A stretch of DNA of 64,000 nucleotides from Fibrobacter sp. UWR3 (GTDB lineage: Bacteria; Fibrobacterota; Fibrobacteria; Fibrobacterales; Fibrobacteraceae). The stretch spans positions 62,001-126,000 of the forward strand of contig NZ_FRCW01000007.1 in NCBI RefSeq assembly GCF_900143055.1. The letters are read 5' to 3'. How positions within the stretch are numbered: position 1 is the first letter of the stretch; every line of letters starts with the position of its first letter. The notes below the pieces were generated by a model. The model was not told where the DNA came from. It saw only the letters and a list, made by a program, of their open reading frames with translations, and did not search any database. Below are positions 14,012 through 22,667 of the stretch, piece by piece. The translations under genes were made by a program, and so were the position numbers.

Positions 14012-14872
14012 ATGAAAGAAATTATTCCTTTCAATCTTCAGCACTTGAAGCTGGTTGTTCACGAGTGTATCGAAGAAAAGGGCCCGAATTGCGACCTGAA
14101 CTTTATAAATGTCTCGTACCTTGAGGATCTGAGCGGCGTTTTCTCGTATCCGAACCACAGGTTCAACGGGGATATTTCCAGGTGGAACGTCTCGCACGTG
14201 ACGAACATGTCGAACTTGTTCTACGGTTCCGACTTTAACGGCGATATAAGCAAGTGGGACGTCTCGAATGTGGAGGACATGTCGGGCATGTTTGCCAGGT
14301 CCCGCTTTGAAGGCGATATTGCGTGCTGGGACGTTTCACATGTAGAAAGCATGTCCTCGATGTTTGCCGATTCCGTCTTTAACGGTGACATTTCGCAATG
14401 GGATGTGTCCAGTGTTTATAACATGTCGGTAATGTTCAGTGGTTCCAGGTTCAATGGCGATATAAGCAAGTGGAATGTGTCGAAGGTGAAGGACATGTAT
14501 TCGATGTTCGCCTGTTCGCAGTTCAATGGCGACATCAGCCGCTGGGACGTGTCCGCCGTAACCCTCATGGCGCAGATGTTTGAATGCTCGGAATTCAACG
14601 GCGACATTTCGGGCTGGAAGATTGCTAAAGGCGCTGCATTGGACCACATGTTCGCACAATCCATGTTCCGTGGCGACATAAGTGGGTGGGGCCTTTCGGA
14701 GGCGAACTCCGTGATAGGAATGTTCGACGGCTCCGTCCTGGATTTGGCGGAGGAACGGCCCGAGTGGTACGAGAAACTTGATGGATCAAGGAGAGCCGCT
14801 GAGGTGGCGAATAACACAAAAATGGACCCGGACTTAAAAGAAAAACTTGACAAGTGCTTTTTTGGCGAGTAA
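14012..14872 (+). CDS. BspA-like DUF285 repeat protein (no signal peptide)
   Basis: The 286-residue protein consists of about nine units of roughly 24 residues with the pattern F-N-G-D-I-S-x-W-D-V-S-x-V-x-x-M-x-x-M-F-x-x-S, the DUF285 (BspA-type) repeat, which folds into a regular solenoid. Most family members are surface proteins, but this one begins MKEIIPFNLQHLKLVV without a signal peptide or membrane segment, so it is probably cytoplasmic. A short N-terminal module (CIEEKGPNCDLNFINVS) is shared with the second BspA-like gene 4 kb away. It lies between the WYL regulator and the DUF2779 gene; only 11 bp separates it from the latter, so they are probably cotranscribed. Confidence 0.85.
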   Translation: MKEIIPFNLQHLKLVVHECIEEKGPNCDLNFINVSYLEDLSGVFSYPNHRFNGDISRWNVSHVTNMSNLFYGSDFNGDISKWDVSNVEDMSGMFARSRFEGDIACWDVSHVESMSSMFADSVFNGDISQWDVSSVYNMSVMFSGSRFNGDISKWNVSKVKDMYSMFACSQFNGDISRWDVSAVTLMAQMFECSEFNGDISGWKIAKGAALDHMFAQSMFRGDISGWGLSEANSVIGMFDGSVLDLAEERPEWYEKLDGSRRAAEVANNTKMDPDLKEKLDKCFFGE

Positions 14873-14883
14873 AAGGAATAAAC

Positions 14884-16917
14884 ATGCCCAAACTTTTCAC
14901 TAAATCTGCTTTTAACCATGCCGTAGAATGCCCGATGCGCGCATATTATTACCGTAACAGCAAGGATTATGCCTACCATTATGAAGGGCCGGATGGCATT
15001 GCCGAAGTCGGTGATCAGTTCGGCGCTCTTGCCTGTATTTACGAGGGCGTCCCTAGCGAGAATATCATTCAAAGGGGAGGGGCAAATCCGATTGAGGCGC
15101 AGGCGAAGTCGATTGCGGATACGCTTGAGCTTTTGAAGAAAGAAAATGTAGATATCGGTGAAGCGGCCTTTGCGACAGATAAGTTCCTTGTCTATGTGGA
15201 CATCCTTCACAAGCGAGGCGACAAACTTAAAATAATTGAAGTCAAGTCCAAGTGCATTGGTGCAGATGAATCGCCATTTGGCAAAAATGGAAATATTCCT
15301 TCTGATTATCTTAAGAAAATTTTGGATGTGACCTTCCAGAAATATGTAATTCAGCAATTTATCAAGACTCATAGTGAATTCTCGCATCTCAAAGTGAGTG
15401 CCAGTCTGATGCTTGCAAATTCCGATGCTGTGAGCGACGTTGATTCACTAAGCTCCCTTTTGCAAATAAAATTCCTTGAAGGCGGTCATCGCGAAATAGA
15501 ATGCGCTCCTGATATTCGCGAAAAATTGAAGGGAAAAGCACGTATTAACCGTATTATTGATGTCGATGAAGTCAGCGACAAGATTATCGCGGATGAAATC
15601 CCGAACATTGCAAAAAAATATTTTGACGGCTGTTTTGTAAAATTCGTTGAAAAAGTTGCGGATATGTATGTCAACAACCGCAAGGATTATTGCAATTGCC
15701 GCTTTAGTGATAAATGCTTCAAGTGCCCGTTCTATGTCAAGTATGAAAAGAGAGATGACGGAACCATAGCAAAATGCAAAGAAGATGAACAAAAGCAGAA
15801 TGGCCGTGCCGAATGTTTCCAGAACCTGTTTGGGGTTGATATAGCCGGGAAGGCTCTAATTAATGAAACTAAAGGCGGAATCGGAAATGGCGGCTTGCCC
15901 ACAAGTCTTAAGAATGGCGCTTGGCTTGAAAAAAAGAAATTCCTTCTGTCCGATATTGACGAAAACGAATACGTTCCTGCCGCAAATGCGACGCCCGAGG
16001 CCTTCCAAAAACGCACTGAATTATCGGATGATGACCTCCGCTACTTGCATGTGCACAGCACAAAGACGGGGTGTAACGAACCGACATTCCTGAAAGAGGC
16101 CGCAAAGAAAATCAAGTGGAAGTATCCGCTCCATTTTATTGATTTCGAAACATACTTGGGTGCTGTTCCGCTATTCAAGGGAAATCATCCCAATGAAGAA
16201 ATTGCCTACCAGTTCTCGCACCATATCGCTTATGAAGATGGTACTTATAAGCATGCTGGGGAATATATTTCGCTTGAGCCTGGTAAATTCCCGAATTTTG
16301 AATTCATTCGTGAATTGAAACGTCAATTGGAAAAAGACGATGGCGATATTTTCCGCTATGCTGATCACGAAAATAACATTCTCAATGCAATTCGATTGCA
16401 GCTGATGGATTCGAATGAATCGGACAAAGAGGAACTGATACGGTTTATTGAGGGCATTTCACACCCGCCAAAAAATAGTGAGCACCCTTACGTACCAACG
16501 CGTCGGGATATGATAGACCTTAAGGTGCTTACCCAGAAATATTTTTATCATCCGAGCATGGGTTCATCAAATTCTATTAAGCAAGTGATGCCTGCTATTC
16601 TGCATAGCGATCCGTTTTTCCGTGAAAAGTACGGCGACGACATGGATCCCTATCACAATTTGCCTTCTCTAGAGGAATTTGCTGCCGGAGTTAACAAGGA
16701 CGAATTCCCTGCCGACTTTGACGATTCGGATGTCTGGAATGCCGATAAGCAAATCAATAAAGGTGGAATTAGCAAGCTGGACTATGTGCTGCTGCAGGCG
16801 GGTCGCTTTAACAAGCTGCACACGGAAGCCATTCGCAGGGCGTCTCTTGAATACTGCAAACTGGACACGCTATCCATGGTCCGCATTTGGGAATATTTTA
16901 GGATTTCGACGAAGTAA
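14884..16917 (+). CDS. DUF2779 nuclease: Cas4-like part plus DEDD exonuclease-like part
   Basis: The 677-residue protein begins with FTKSAFNHAVECPMRAYYYR, where the Cys is the usual first Fe-S ligand of Cas4/AddB-like nucleases. It continues with the PD-(D/E)xK strand KLKIIEVKSK and a second Cys cluster (NCRFSDKCFKCPFY). The C-terminal half carries HFIDFETYLGAVP, a DEDD-type 3'-5' exonuclease strand, and ends with LEYCKLDTLSMVRIW, the matching last motif. This is the DUF2779 layout. I chose ATG 14884, which has an AAAAGGA site; an upstream in-frame start overlaps the BspA-like gene. It probably processes DNA ends in a defence setting (inference). Confidence 0.82.
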   Translation: MPKLFTKSAFNHAVECPMRAYYYRNSKDYAYHYEGPDGIAEVGDQFGALACIYEGVPSENIIQRGGANPIEAQAKSIADTLELLKKENVDIGEAAFATDKFLVYVDILHKRGDKLKIIEVKSKCIGADESPFGKNGNIPSDYLKKILDVTFQKYVIQQFIKTHSEFSHLKVSASLMLANSDAVSDVDSLSSLLQIKFLEGGHREIECAPDIREKLKGKARINRIIDVDEVSDKIIADEIPNIAKKYFDGCFVKFVEKVADMYVNNRKDYCNCRFSDKCFKCPFYVKYEKRDDGTIAKCKEDEQKQNGRAECFQNLFGVDIAGKALINETKGGIGNGGLPTSLKNGAWLEKKKFLLSDIDENEYVPAANATPEAFQKRTELSDDDLRYLHVHSTKTGCNEPTFLKEAAKKIKWKYPLHFIDFETYLGAVPLFKGNHPNEEIAYQFSHHIAYEDGTYKHAGEYISLEPGKFPNFEFIRELKRQLEKDDGDIFRYADHENNILNAIRLQLMDSNESDKEELIRFIEGISHPPKNSEHPYVPTRRDMIDLKVLTQKYFYHPSMGSSNSIKQVMPAILHSDPFFREKYGDDMDPYHNLPSLEEFAAGVNKDEFPADFDDSDVWNADKQINKGGISKLDYVLLQAGRFNKLHTEAIRRASLEYCKLDTLSMVRIWEYFRISTK

Positions 16918-16924
16918 AGCTGTT

Positions 16925-17497
16925 TTATTTTTTCGCTTCTTTTCGAAGTTCTTGCAGCCTTTTCTTGATTTTGGCTGCCTTGGGATGATTATTCTCCATA
17001 ATATTCAAGATACGCAACTTTTTTCCAATGAGATTCTTTTCGATAGACAACAGTTTTTTCGTTGATTCTTCCGATTTTGTTTTATAGCCAGTATAGAAGA
17101 ATTCAACTACCAATTTATCAATAAAATCATTGGTTTTGTCCTTGTCATATTGATCTTTTGCGATAACGCTGGACAAACTTTTTCGCAAAGTGGAAAGGAA
17201 TCCATTCTCGACTCTCTTTTTTGTATGCTTGTCATTGACATGCCAGTTGAGCCGTTGTCTGAGGGATGTTCTAGCAATACCGACATATATACAATATAAA
17301 TCGTCCTCTTTTTCTATATCATCTTTGACATTAGAAAAAGTCTCGCCTAATCCTTTTAGCAAATCATTCAATTCGCTCTTCTTAGCCCACCATTTGTAAT
17401 ATCCGGGTCGAGTTTCAATTTCAAGCAATTTAGGGGACCTACCTTGCTCCGTGGGTCTTAATTCTTTTGCCTTGATTTTCATATCATTTTCCTCCAT
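16925..17497 (-). CDS. GIY-YIG nuclease-like protein
   Basis: The 190-residue protein has a GIY-YIG-like core: PGYYKWW near residue 32, then DLYCIYVGIARTSLRQRLNWH, where the YVG...R matches the second strand and catalytic Arg, followed by GFLSTLRKSL and a Glu in the terminal helix region (SIEKNLIGKK). The C-terminus is basic and coiled (KIKKRLQELRKEAKK), suited to DNA binding. Small orphan GIY-YIG proteins are common in accessory regions. Its start overlaps the end of the upstream DUF6884 gene by 14 bp, so the two form an operon. It is convergent with the DUF2779 gene, 7 bp apart. Confidence 0.72.
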   Translation of the reverse strand: MEENDMKIKAKELRPTEQGRSPKLLEIETRPGYYKWWAKKSELNDLLKGLGETFSNVKDDIEKEDDLYCIYVGIARTSLRQRLNWHVNDKHTKKRVENGFLSTLRKSLSSVIAKDQYDKDKTNDFIDKLVVEFFYTGYKTKSEESTKKLLSIEKNLIGKKLRILNIMENNHPKAAKIKKRLQELRKEAKK

Positions 17498-17924
17498 TAC
17501 GATACTCTTTTATGGGCTTATCCAAGTAGATTCCCCCACTATAGCATTTATACACACTGCAATTCAAATGTTCGCACAGGTTTTCATAATATTTTTTGCC
17601 GCCAAAAATTACAAAGTGCTCTTTTCTTAAATCGAATTTCTTTTTCAACGAATCAAGAACTTTGTCAGCCCATTTTTTTCGTTCTGATGCAGTTTTATTG
17701 CCGAGATAGCAATCGTAGTAGCAAATCCCTTTTTTTCTGTCCAATAAATGATGCTTAGCAGAAAGAATTAGCCAATCCTTGCAATGAGATTGTGCATATT
17801 CTTTTGATTGTCGAAAAATATTCCCTGCGTACAAATCTTCTGCAGCAAACTTTTTGCCCTTATCTTCAACAGCTTTTTTATTTTTTCTCTTGCTGCAGGC
17901 AATAAGTCCTATACTTTTTTTCAT
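17484..17924 (-). CDS. DUF6884-like protein
   Basis: The 146-residue protein starts SIGLIACSKRKNKKA and continues with AEDLYAGNIFRQSKEYA, DWLILSAKHHLLD and SERKKWADKVLDSL, the pattern of DUF6884 (related by annotation to YaaA-like proteins). The CSK and SAKH motifs are probably the functional residues; the reaction is unknown to me. I chose ATG 17924, which follows a GAGGTG ribosome site; the longer frame from 17993 has no such site. It is the first gene of a two-gene operon with a GIY-YIG-like nuclease, an arrangement that suggests a small DNA-targeting module (inference). Confidence 0.7.
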   Translation of the reverse strand: MKKSIGLIACSKRKNKKAVEDKGKKFAAEDLYAGNIFRQSKEYAQSHCKDWLILSAKHHLLDRKKGICYYDCYLGNKTASERKKWADKVLDSLKKKFDLRKEHFVIFGGKKYYENLCEHLNCSVYKCYSGGIYLDKPIKEYRNGGK

Positions 17925-18050
17925 ATTTAGCACCTCATTGATAAATCCTTGCCTATTGACAAGTGATTGCATTAGTAAAATATATCTTTTCATCCTTCTG
18001 TCAATACCTCTCTACTTTTTTATTCAAATATTTTTCACTTCAGTCAGCAT

Positions 18051-18073
18051 TTGTCGCATACGGTGTGTATATT
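18051..18073 (+). promoter_or_regulatory. TTGTCGCA-N9-TATATT element before the zinc-ribbon gene
   Basis: TTGTCGCA at 18051-18058 and TATATT at 18068-18073, again 9 bp apart. The gene starts at 18106 after AAGGAG. This is the fourth copy of the arrangement in the island. Confidence 0.5.
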
Positions 18074-18105
18074 ATAACCGTAAAAATGCAACAAGGAGCG
18101 ACGTT

Positions 18106-18702
18106 ATGCATAGCGATGGAATATTCTTCTGGTCTGAGGATGTGCAGGCCACGTGTTCCGAATGCGGGAAGGAATCAACGTTCAACGTGGATTTCGAGGA
18201 CGCTTCGGGGGATGAACGCCTGAACTTCTTCAAAATTCGCACTTCGATTGCGGCAGAGGAAACCTGCCCGCATTGCGGGAACATCATTCAGTTCGACATC
18301 AGGTACTGGCAGCGGGAATTCTACGGCAAAAAGCCTGACGGCAGGCAGTTCTGCCGCGGCATTACCTTGTGGAAGACGGACTATACCGCGGGGGGATCCA
18401 CAGACGCTCCGTTCAGGGAGTTTGAGGCGACGGCGGTAGACCACCTGGAAGAACTGCGGTTGAACTTCGCGGATGCCTTTGAACTCATCGACAACTTGCG
18501 CAAGGTCACCCAGGACGACGGCTTCGTTTCTGTCAGGAATGCCCTGAAGGAGAAGGAGGCGGTTTACGCGAAGATGCGCAAGGCGACAAAGGCCGATAAG
18601 GCCGCTCGCGACCAGTTCGAAATCGAGGCCATTGATTCGGTAATCCCCGAACTCAAGCGGCTCATTGACGCACACGAAGACGTTTTGAAAAAGTGTAGGT
18701 GA
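18106..18702 (+). CDS. Hypothetical zinc-ribbon protein
   Basis: The 198-residue protein has two CxxC pairs near the N-terminus (CSECGKES about residue 14 and CPHCGNII about residue 51), which form a zinc ribbon, followed by a charged, helical C-terminal half ([31 protein letters not shown]) likely to be coiled coil. No catalytic motif is visible. ATG 18106 follows a clear AAGGAG site; longer in-frame starts upstream run into promoter sequence. The stop codon lies 2 bp before the next gene's ATG, so it is cotranscribed with the second BspA-like gene. Function unknown. Confidence 0.72.
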   Translation: MHSDGIFFWSEDVQATCSECGKESTFNVDFEDASGDERLNFFKIRTSIAAEETCPHCGNIIQFDIRYWQREFYGKKPDGRQFCRGITLWKTDYTAGGSTDAPFREFEATAVDHLEELRLNFADAFELIDNLRKVTQDDGFVSVRNALKEKEAVYAKMRKATKADKAARDQFEIEAIDSVIPELKRLIDAHEDVLKKCR

Positions 18703-18704
18703 TT

Positions 18705-19520
18705 ATGGAAGACTACTATGTTGCGACAAGCAAAGAAGACCTGATGGAACTTCGGGATTTGCTGAAGAGGCTTATTAGAGAAGAGAAAACGAAGCCGAAA
18801 TCAAGAAGCCAGGACCTGTTTGGAAGTTTTGATGATAACGAGTTCGAACTTTATGATGTTCAGAGAGACTTGAGAAAATATATTGATACCGTTGTAGCGA
18901 AGGACCGTCAACACCTTGAGCAGTTGATTGCGGAGACTATCGAGAAAGAAGGCCCCGAATGCGATCTGAATTTCATAGATGTGTCTAACATAACGGACAT
19001 GAGTGGACTGTTTATGGATTCCGAATTTAGCGGGGATATCTGCCTATGGGATGTCTCGCATGTAACGAATATGAACAGTATGTTCCGCAATTCCAAGTTC
19101 ATTAGCGGTATATACAAGTGGGATGTCTCTAATGTGGAAGACATGGGCGAAATGTTTGCGGAATCGCCATTTGATGGCTACATTGGCGCTTGGAAACCAA
19201 CTAAAGTAAAGAACATGCGGCGGATGTTCTATAAGTCCTCATTTAACGGAGGTGTTTATGGCTGGCATGTTAATAATGTGGAGAATATGGAAGAGATGTT
19301 CGCCGAGTCGCGCTTTTTTGGTGACGTCAGCCATTGGGAAGTTTCTGACGAGTGCAACATAAATGGCATTTTTAGCGGCACGCGGCTAGAAGCGGTGTGG
19401 AATACGGATTCCGAGCAAAACGAGTTTATCCGGAACCTAGCTGAAAAGGTGAAAAAATGGCTGGACAAGGTCTATCGGGAACGGGCCGAGCGGTTCATAC
19501 AAGAATGCCCGCTTTTATAA
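18705..19520 (+). CDS. Second BspA-like DUF285 repeat protein
   Basis: The 271-residue protein has an N-terminal helical region ([20 protein letters not shown]), the same linker module as the first BspA-like gene ([18 protein letters not shown]), and about five or six DUF285 repeats of the type [20 protein letters not shown]. It ends in a helical tail. There is no signal peptide. ATG 18705 directly follows the zinc-ribbon gene. The stop codon TAA lies inside the loop of a hairpin terminator (19505-19528). Two such cytoplasmic repeat proteins in one island, each with the same N-terminal module, suggest a recognition or scaffold role (inference). Confidence 0.82.
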   Translation: MEDYYVATSKEDLMELRDLLKRLIREEKTKPKSRSQDLFGSFDDNEFELYDVQRDLRKYIDTVVAKDRQHLEQLIAETIEKEGPECDLNFIDVSNITDMSGLFMDSEFSGDICLWDVSHVTNMNSMFRNSKFISGIYKWDVSNVEDMGEMFAESPFDGYIGAWKPTKVKNMRRMFYKSSFNGGVYGWHVNNVENMEEMFAESRFFGDVSHWEVSDECNINGIFSGTRLEAVWNTDSEQNEFIRNLAEKVKKWLDKVYRERAERFIQECPLL

Positions 19521-19532
19521 GCGGGCATCTTT
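19505..19532. terminator. Hairpin terminator between the BspA-like gene and sbcC
   Basis: ATGCCCGC (19505-19512) pairs with GCGGGCAT (19521-19528), an 8-bp stem with an AT-rich loop containing the stop codon of the BspA-like gene, followed by CTTTG. It serves the plus strand; the convergent sbcC ends 20 bp away and may use it too. Confidence 0.7.
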
Positions 19533-19547
19533 GTTGTGTGAGGTGTG

Positions 19548-22500
19548 CTATGCAACTCGCGTGACGCCGGGGCCGGTTATCGTGCTGTGGCCCTTCTGGC
19601 TGGTACTGCGTTCCAGCATGATTTTCTGGCTGATGCTGTTCACCACCGATTCCACGTGGGTGATGATTCCGAGCATCTTTCCTTCGCGCTGCTGGCAGCG
19701 GAGGCAGTTCATGACGTCTTCTAGGGTCGCGTCGTCCAGGGTGCCGAAACCCTCGTCCATGAAGAGCGATTCCACGCGCACGTTGCGGCTTGCGAAGTCG
19801 GCAATCCCGAGGGCGAGCGAGAGGCTCACCAGGAACTTTTCGCCTCCGGAGAGGTTCGAGATACGGCGGTCGTTGCCGAATTCAGAATCGGCCACCTTGA
19901 AACCGAGGTTCCCTTCGGCGACAAGCCTGAAGCGGTCCTTGACAATCGCCAGGTGCTTGTTGGCAAGCTTCAGGAGCGACTTGAAGGTAAGCCCCTGCAC
20001 GAAGGTGGCGAAGTCGCTGCCGTCCATTACACCGAACCATTCGCCCATCGCCTCCCAGCGAGAAAGTTCCGCCTTCTTCGCGTCGAGATCCTTCTGCAGA
20101 ATCTGCAACTGGGCGACGTTTTCTGTATAGGCTTTCACGCGGGCGCGTGCCGCACCCGATGAGCCTTGCAGTTCGCCGAGTTCCTTTTCGACGGCGGCCT
20201 TCCCATCGGTAAGGGCCTGCAGGGGCGTCTCGTCGGAGCGTTCCGCCTTCAGTTTTTCGAGGGCCTCGGTTGCCGCCTGCTTCTTGCCGGTTGCGGTAGC
20301 GATGGCGCCGTCGATACGCTTCTTTTCGTTCTGCAACTTCGTGAATTCGGCTTCTTGCAGCAATGCGGCCTGGAAGGCGGCTTCGTCGGCGAAACCCTTC
20401 GCGGCGATTGCGTTCACGAATTTTTCGCTTGCGGTCTTGATATCGCCCGCGGTCTTTTCGAGGGAACCCTTGAGCGCCGTGATTTGCGTATTGAGTTCAT
20501 TGTGCCTGTTTTCGATATTGCGGAACGCCTTGTCGGCAGCGTCGTACTTGTTGGCGGCTGCGGTCTTGCTGGCAGTCGCTTCCTTCGCGACGGCTTCCAC
20601 GTCCTTGTCGCCGAACTTCTCGCTGCGGGAACTGCGGAGTTCATCCAGCTTGCGGGAGACATCATTGAGGTTTGCGGTTTCCTTTTCGAGATGGTCCTGT
20701 TCATGCTGGACCTTCTTGCCGTACAGTTCCACGTTGTTGCGGGCGATGGCAAGATCATTCGAAAGTTTATCAAACTTGGTCTTGTTTGCGGTGAACTGCT
20801 GCAGGCGCAATTTCAGGTCGGCAAGGGTGCTGTCCGCGTTTGCAAGGTCAAATTCAGCCCAGGGCTTCCAGAGTTCCGCCACCTTTTCGCTCGCCTCGTT
20901 TTTCTGGCTGTTCAGCGATTCGATGTTTTCGCTTGCCGCATTCCCGGCGGTCAACGCGCGGCTCTTGGCATTTTCGTACTGCCCGAGTTTCGCATCTGCG
21001 TCCTGCAACTTCGTGTTCAGTTCGCGAATCTTTTCGGCGGTGCTTGTCACGCTGGATTCATCGGCGACCGTTCCGTTCGAGTGTCCGCAGGCGGGATGTT
21101 CCGTAGAGCCGCAGACCGGGCACGCCTTGCCCTCTTCCAGGTGGTTCTGGATGACGTTGGCGAGCGCGAGCACGTCGTTCCGGAAAAGTTCGTTCTGCTG
21201 CTCGAGAAGTTCCTGCTTGAGCGCGTTTGCGTCATTGAGACCTTCTTCTGCCTTTTTCAAGTCATCTGCGAACGCCTTTTTCGCCTTCTCTTCGTCGGCG
21301 ATTTTCTTGTCGAACCCGCGGATGCTTGCGACAAGCGTTTCGCTCTGCGGGATAATTCCTGCAAGTTCCGCGTCCTTCGCGTTCGCTTCCTGGGTCTGTG
21401 CGAGGGATTCGACCTGCGGTTCGAGCGACTTGATGGTATCCTGTGCCTTTTTCAGTTCCGCTTCTGCCTCGGAGAGAGACTGTGCGGCGGTGGCCTTGCG
21501 GTTTTCGGCTTCGGCCTTCACGCTTGTCGCGTTTTTCAAGTCCTGGTCGAGCTTGCGGATTTCGTTCCAGAGCGCTTCGTTTTCGGCGATAAACTGCTCG
21601 GTGGCCGTCTTCTCCTTTTCGGCGATGGCCTTGTTATCGCCCGCGGATTTTAGGTCGCTTGCCACCTGCGGGAGCTGCTTCTGGAAATTTTCGAGTTTCG
21701 CCTTGTCGTCTGCCTCGTGCTTGCGGAATCCCTGCAGTTCCGTATGCAGCGTCGCGCATTCGCGGGCCTTCTCGGCATCTGCGAGCCGCTTCTCGTTGCC
21801 GGCGAATTCGCTCTTGTCCTTGTTCGCTTTTGCAAGTTCGGTTTCTGCGCTTTCCAGGCTGCGGGTGCTTTCGTTCATCGAGTTGCGCCAGGCGATACGG
21901 GCTTCGAGATCCTTCTTCTTGTCCGTGAGGGCCTTTTCCTTGTTCGCGACTTCTGCAAGCAGGGCTTTGTCCTTCTCGATGTCCTCGGCCTTGGGCATGG
22001 TGTTGTTCAACGCATCGAATGCCGCCTGCGAAGTCTCCTTTGCCGCTTTCGCCTCGCGCCTGTGGTCACCCACCTTCTTTCCGATGCGGCGGTACTTTTC
22101 GGTGCCGTTCAGTTTTTCGAGGATGTCGGCGCGTTCCTTCTCTTCGCTGGTGAGGAACTTGCTGAATTCGCCCTGCGCGAGCATGATGGAACGGCAGAAC
22201 TGCGAGTAGTCCAGCTGGATGATTTCGGCATTCGCCCTGGCCAGTTCGCTGTTCCTGCCGGTATTGCCCGCAAAGATCGGGTCTTGCGGATTCTCGATGC
22301 GCCAGATTTTGCCCTGCGCGTTTTGCAGGTTGCCATCGGCCTTGTCGCGGGCGCGGCGCTGGTTCCATTCCGATACATAGGTGCCCTTGCGGCAGCGGTA
22401 CGTGACGCGGGCGAAACAGGTGCCCTTGTCCGATGTCATGACGGCGTTACCGTCGTTGCCGTTGTAGATTACTCCCTGGCGCGGGGTGGCGCCGTAGAGG

Positions 22501-22664
22501 GCGAGCGTGATGGCGTCAAGAATGCTCGTCTTGCCCATGCCCGTCTTTCCGCTGATGACGAAAAGGCTATGGTCCAGTTCGCTGTAGGAGGGGTCGGTAA
22601 AGTCGATGCACCACTTGCCGGCGAGACTGTTGATATTTTCGAATTCGACTTTCAGAATCTTCAT
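19548..22664 (-). CDS. sbcC: SbcC exonuclease subunit (SMC-like ATPase)
   Basis: The 1038-residue protein has the SbcC/Rad50 layout: an N-terminal ATPase half with FENINSLAGKW and P-loop GKTGMGKTS (about 39-47), very long coiled coils, a zinc hook CPVCGS near residue 514, and a C-terminal half with the signature NLSGGEKFLVSLSLALG and Walker B ESLFMDEGFGTLD. With SbcD it forms a nuclease that opens hairpins and trims DNA ends. Its start is 3 bp after the sbcD stop, so the two genes are one operon. Length and motifs are complete. No oddity apart from the compact coiled-coil length. Confidence 0.95.
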   Translation of the reverse strand: MKILKVEFENINSLAGKWCIDFTDPSYSELDHSLFVISGKTGMGKTSILDAITLALYGATPRQGVIYNGNDGNAVMTSDKGTCFARVTYRCRKGTYVSEWNQRRARDKADGNLQNAQGKIWRIENPQDPIFAGNTGRNSELARANAEIIQLDYSQFCRSIMLAQGEFSKFLTSEEKERADILEKLNGTEKYRRIGKKVGDHRREAKAAKETSQAAFDALNNTMPKAEDIEKDKALLAEVANKEKALTDKKKDLEARIAWRNSMNESTRSLESAETELAKANKDKSEFAGNEKRLADAEKARECATLHTELQGFRKHEADDKAKLENFQKQLPQVASDLKSAGDNKAIAEKEKTATEQFIAENEALWNEIRKLDQDLKNATSVKAEAENRKATAAQSLSEAEAELKKAQDTIKSLEPQVESLAQTQEANAKDAELAGIIPQSETLVASIRGFDKKIADEEKAKKAFADDLKKAEEGLNDANALKQELLEQQNELFRNDVLALANVIQNHLEEGKACPVCGSTEHPACGHSNGTVADESSVTSTAEKIRELNTKLQDADAKLGQYENAKSRALTAGNAASENIESLNSQKNEASEKVAELWKPWAEFDLANADSTLADLKLRLQQFTANKTKFDKLSNDLAIARNNVELYGKKVQHEQDHLEKETANLNDVSRKLDELRSSRSEKFGDKDVEAVAKEATASKTAAANKYDAADKAFRNIENRHNELNTQITALKGSLEKTAGDIKTASEKFVNAIAAKGFADEAAFQAALLQEAEFTKLQNEKKRIDGAIATATGKKQAATEALEKLKAERSDETPLQALTDGKAAVEKELGELQGSSGAARARVKAYTENVAQLQILQKDLDAKKAELSRWEAMGEWFGVMDGSDFATFVQGLTFKSLLKLANKHLAIVKDRFRLVAEGNLGFKVADSEFGNDRRISNLSGGEKFLVSLSLALGIADFASRNVRVESLFMDEGFGTLDDATLEDVMNCLRCQQREGKMLGIITHVESVVNSISQKIMLERSTSQKGHSTITGPGVTRVA

Positions 22665-22667
22665 GTA

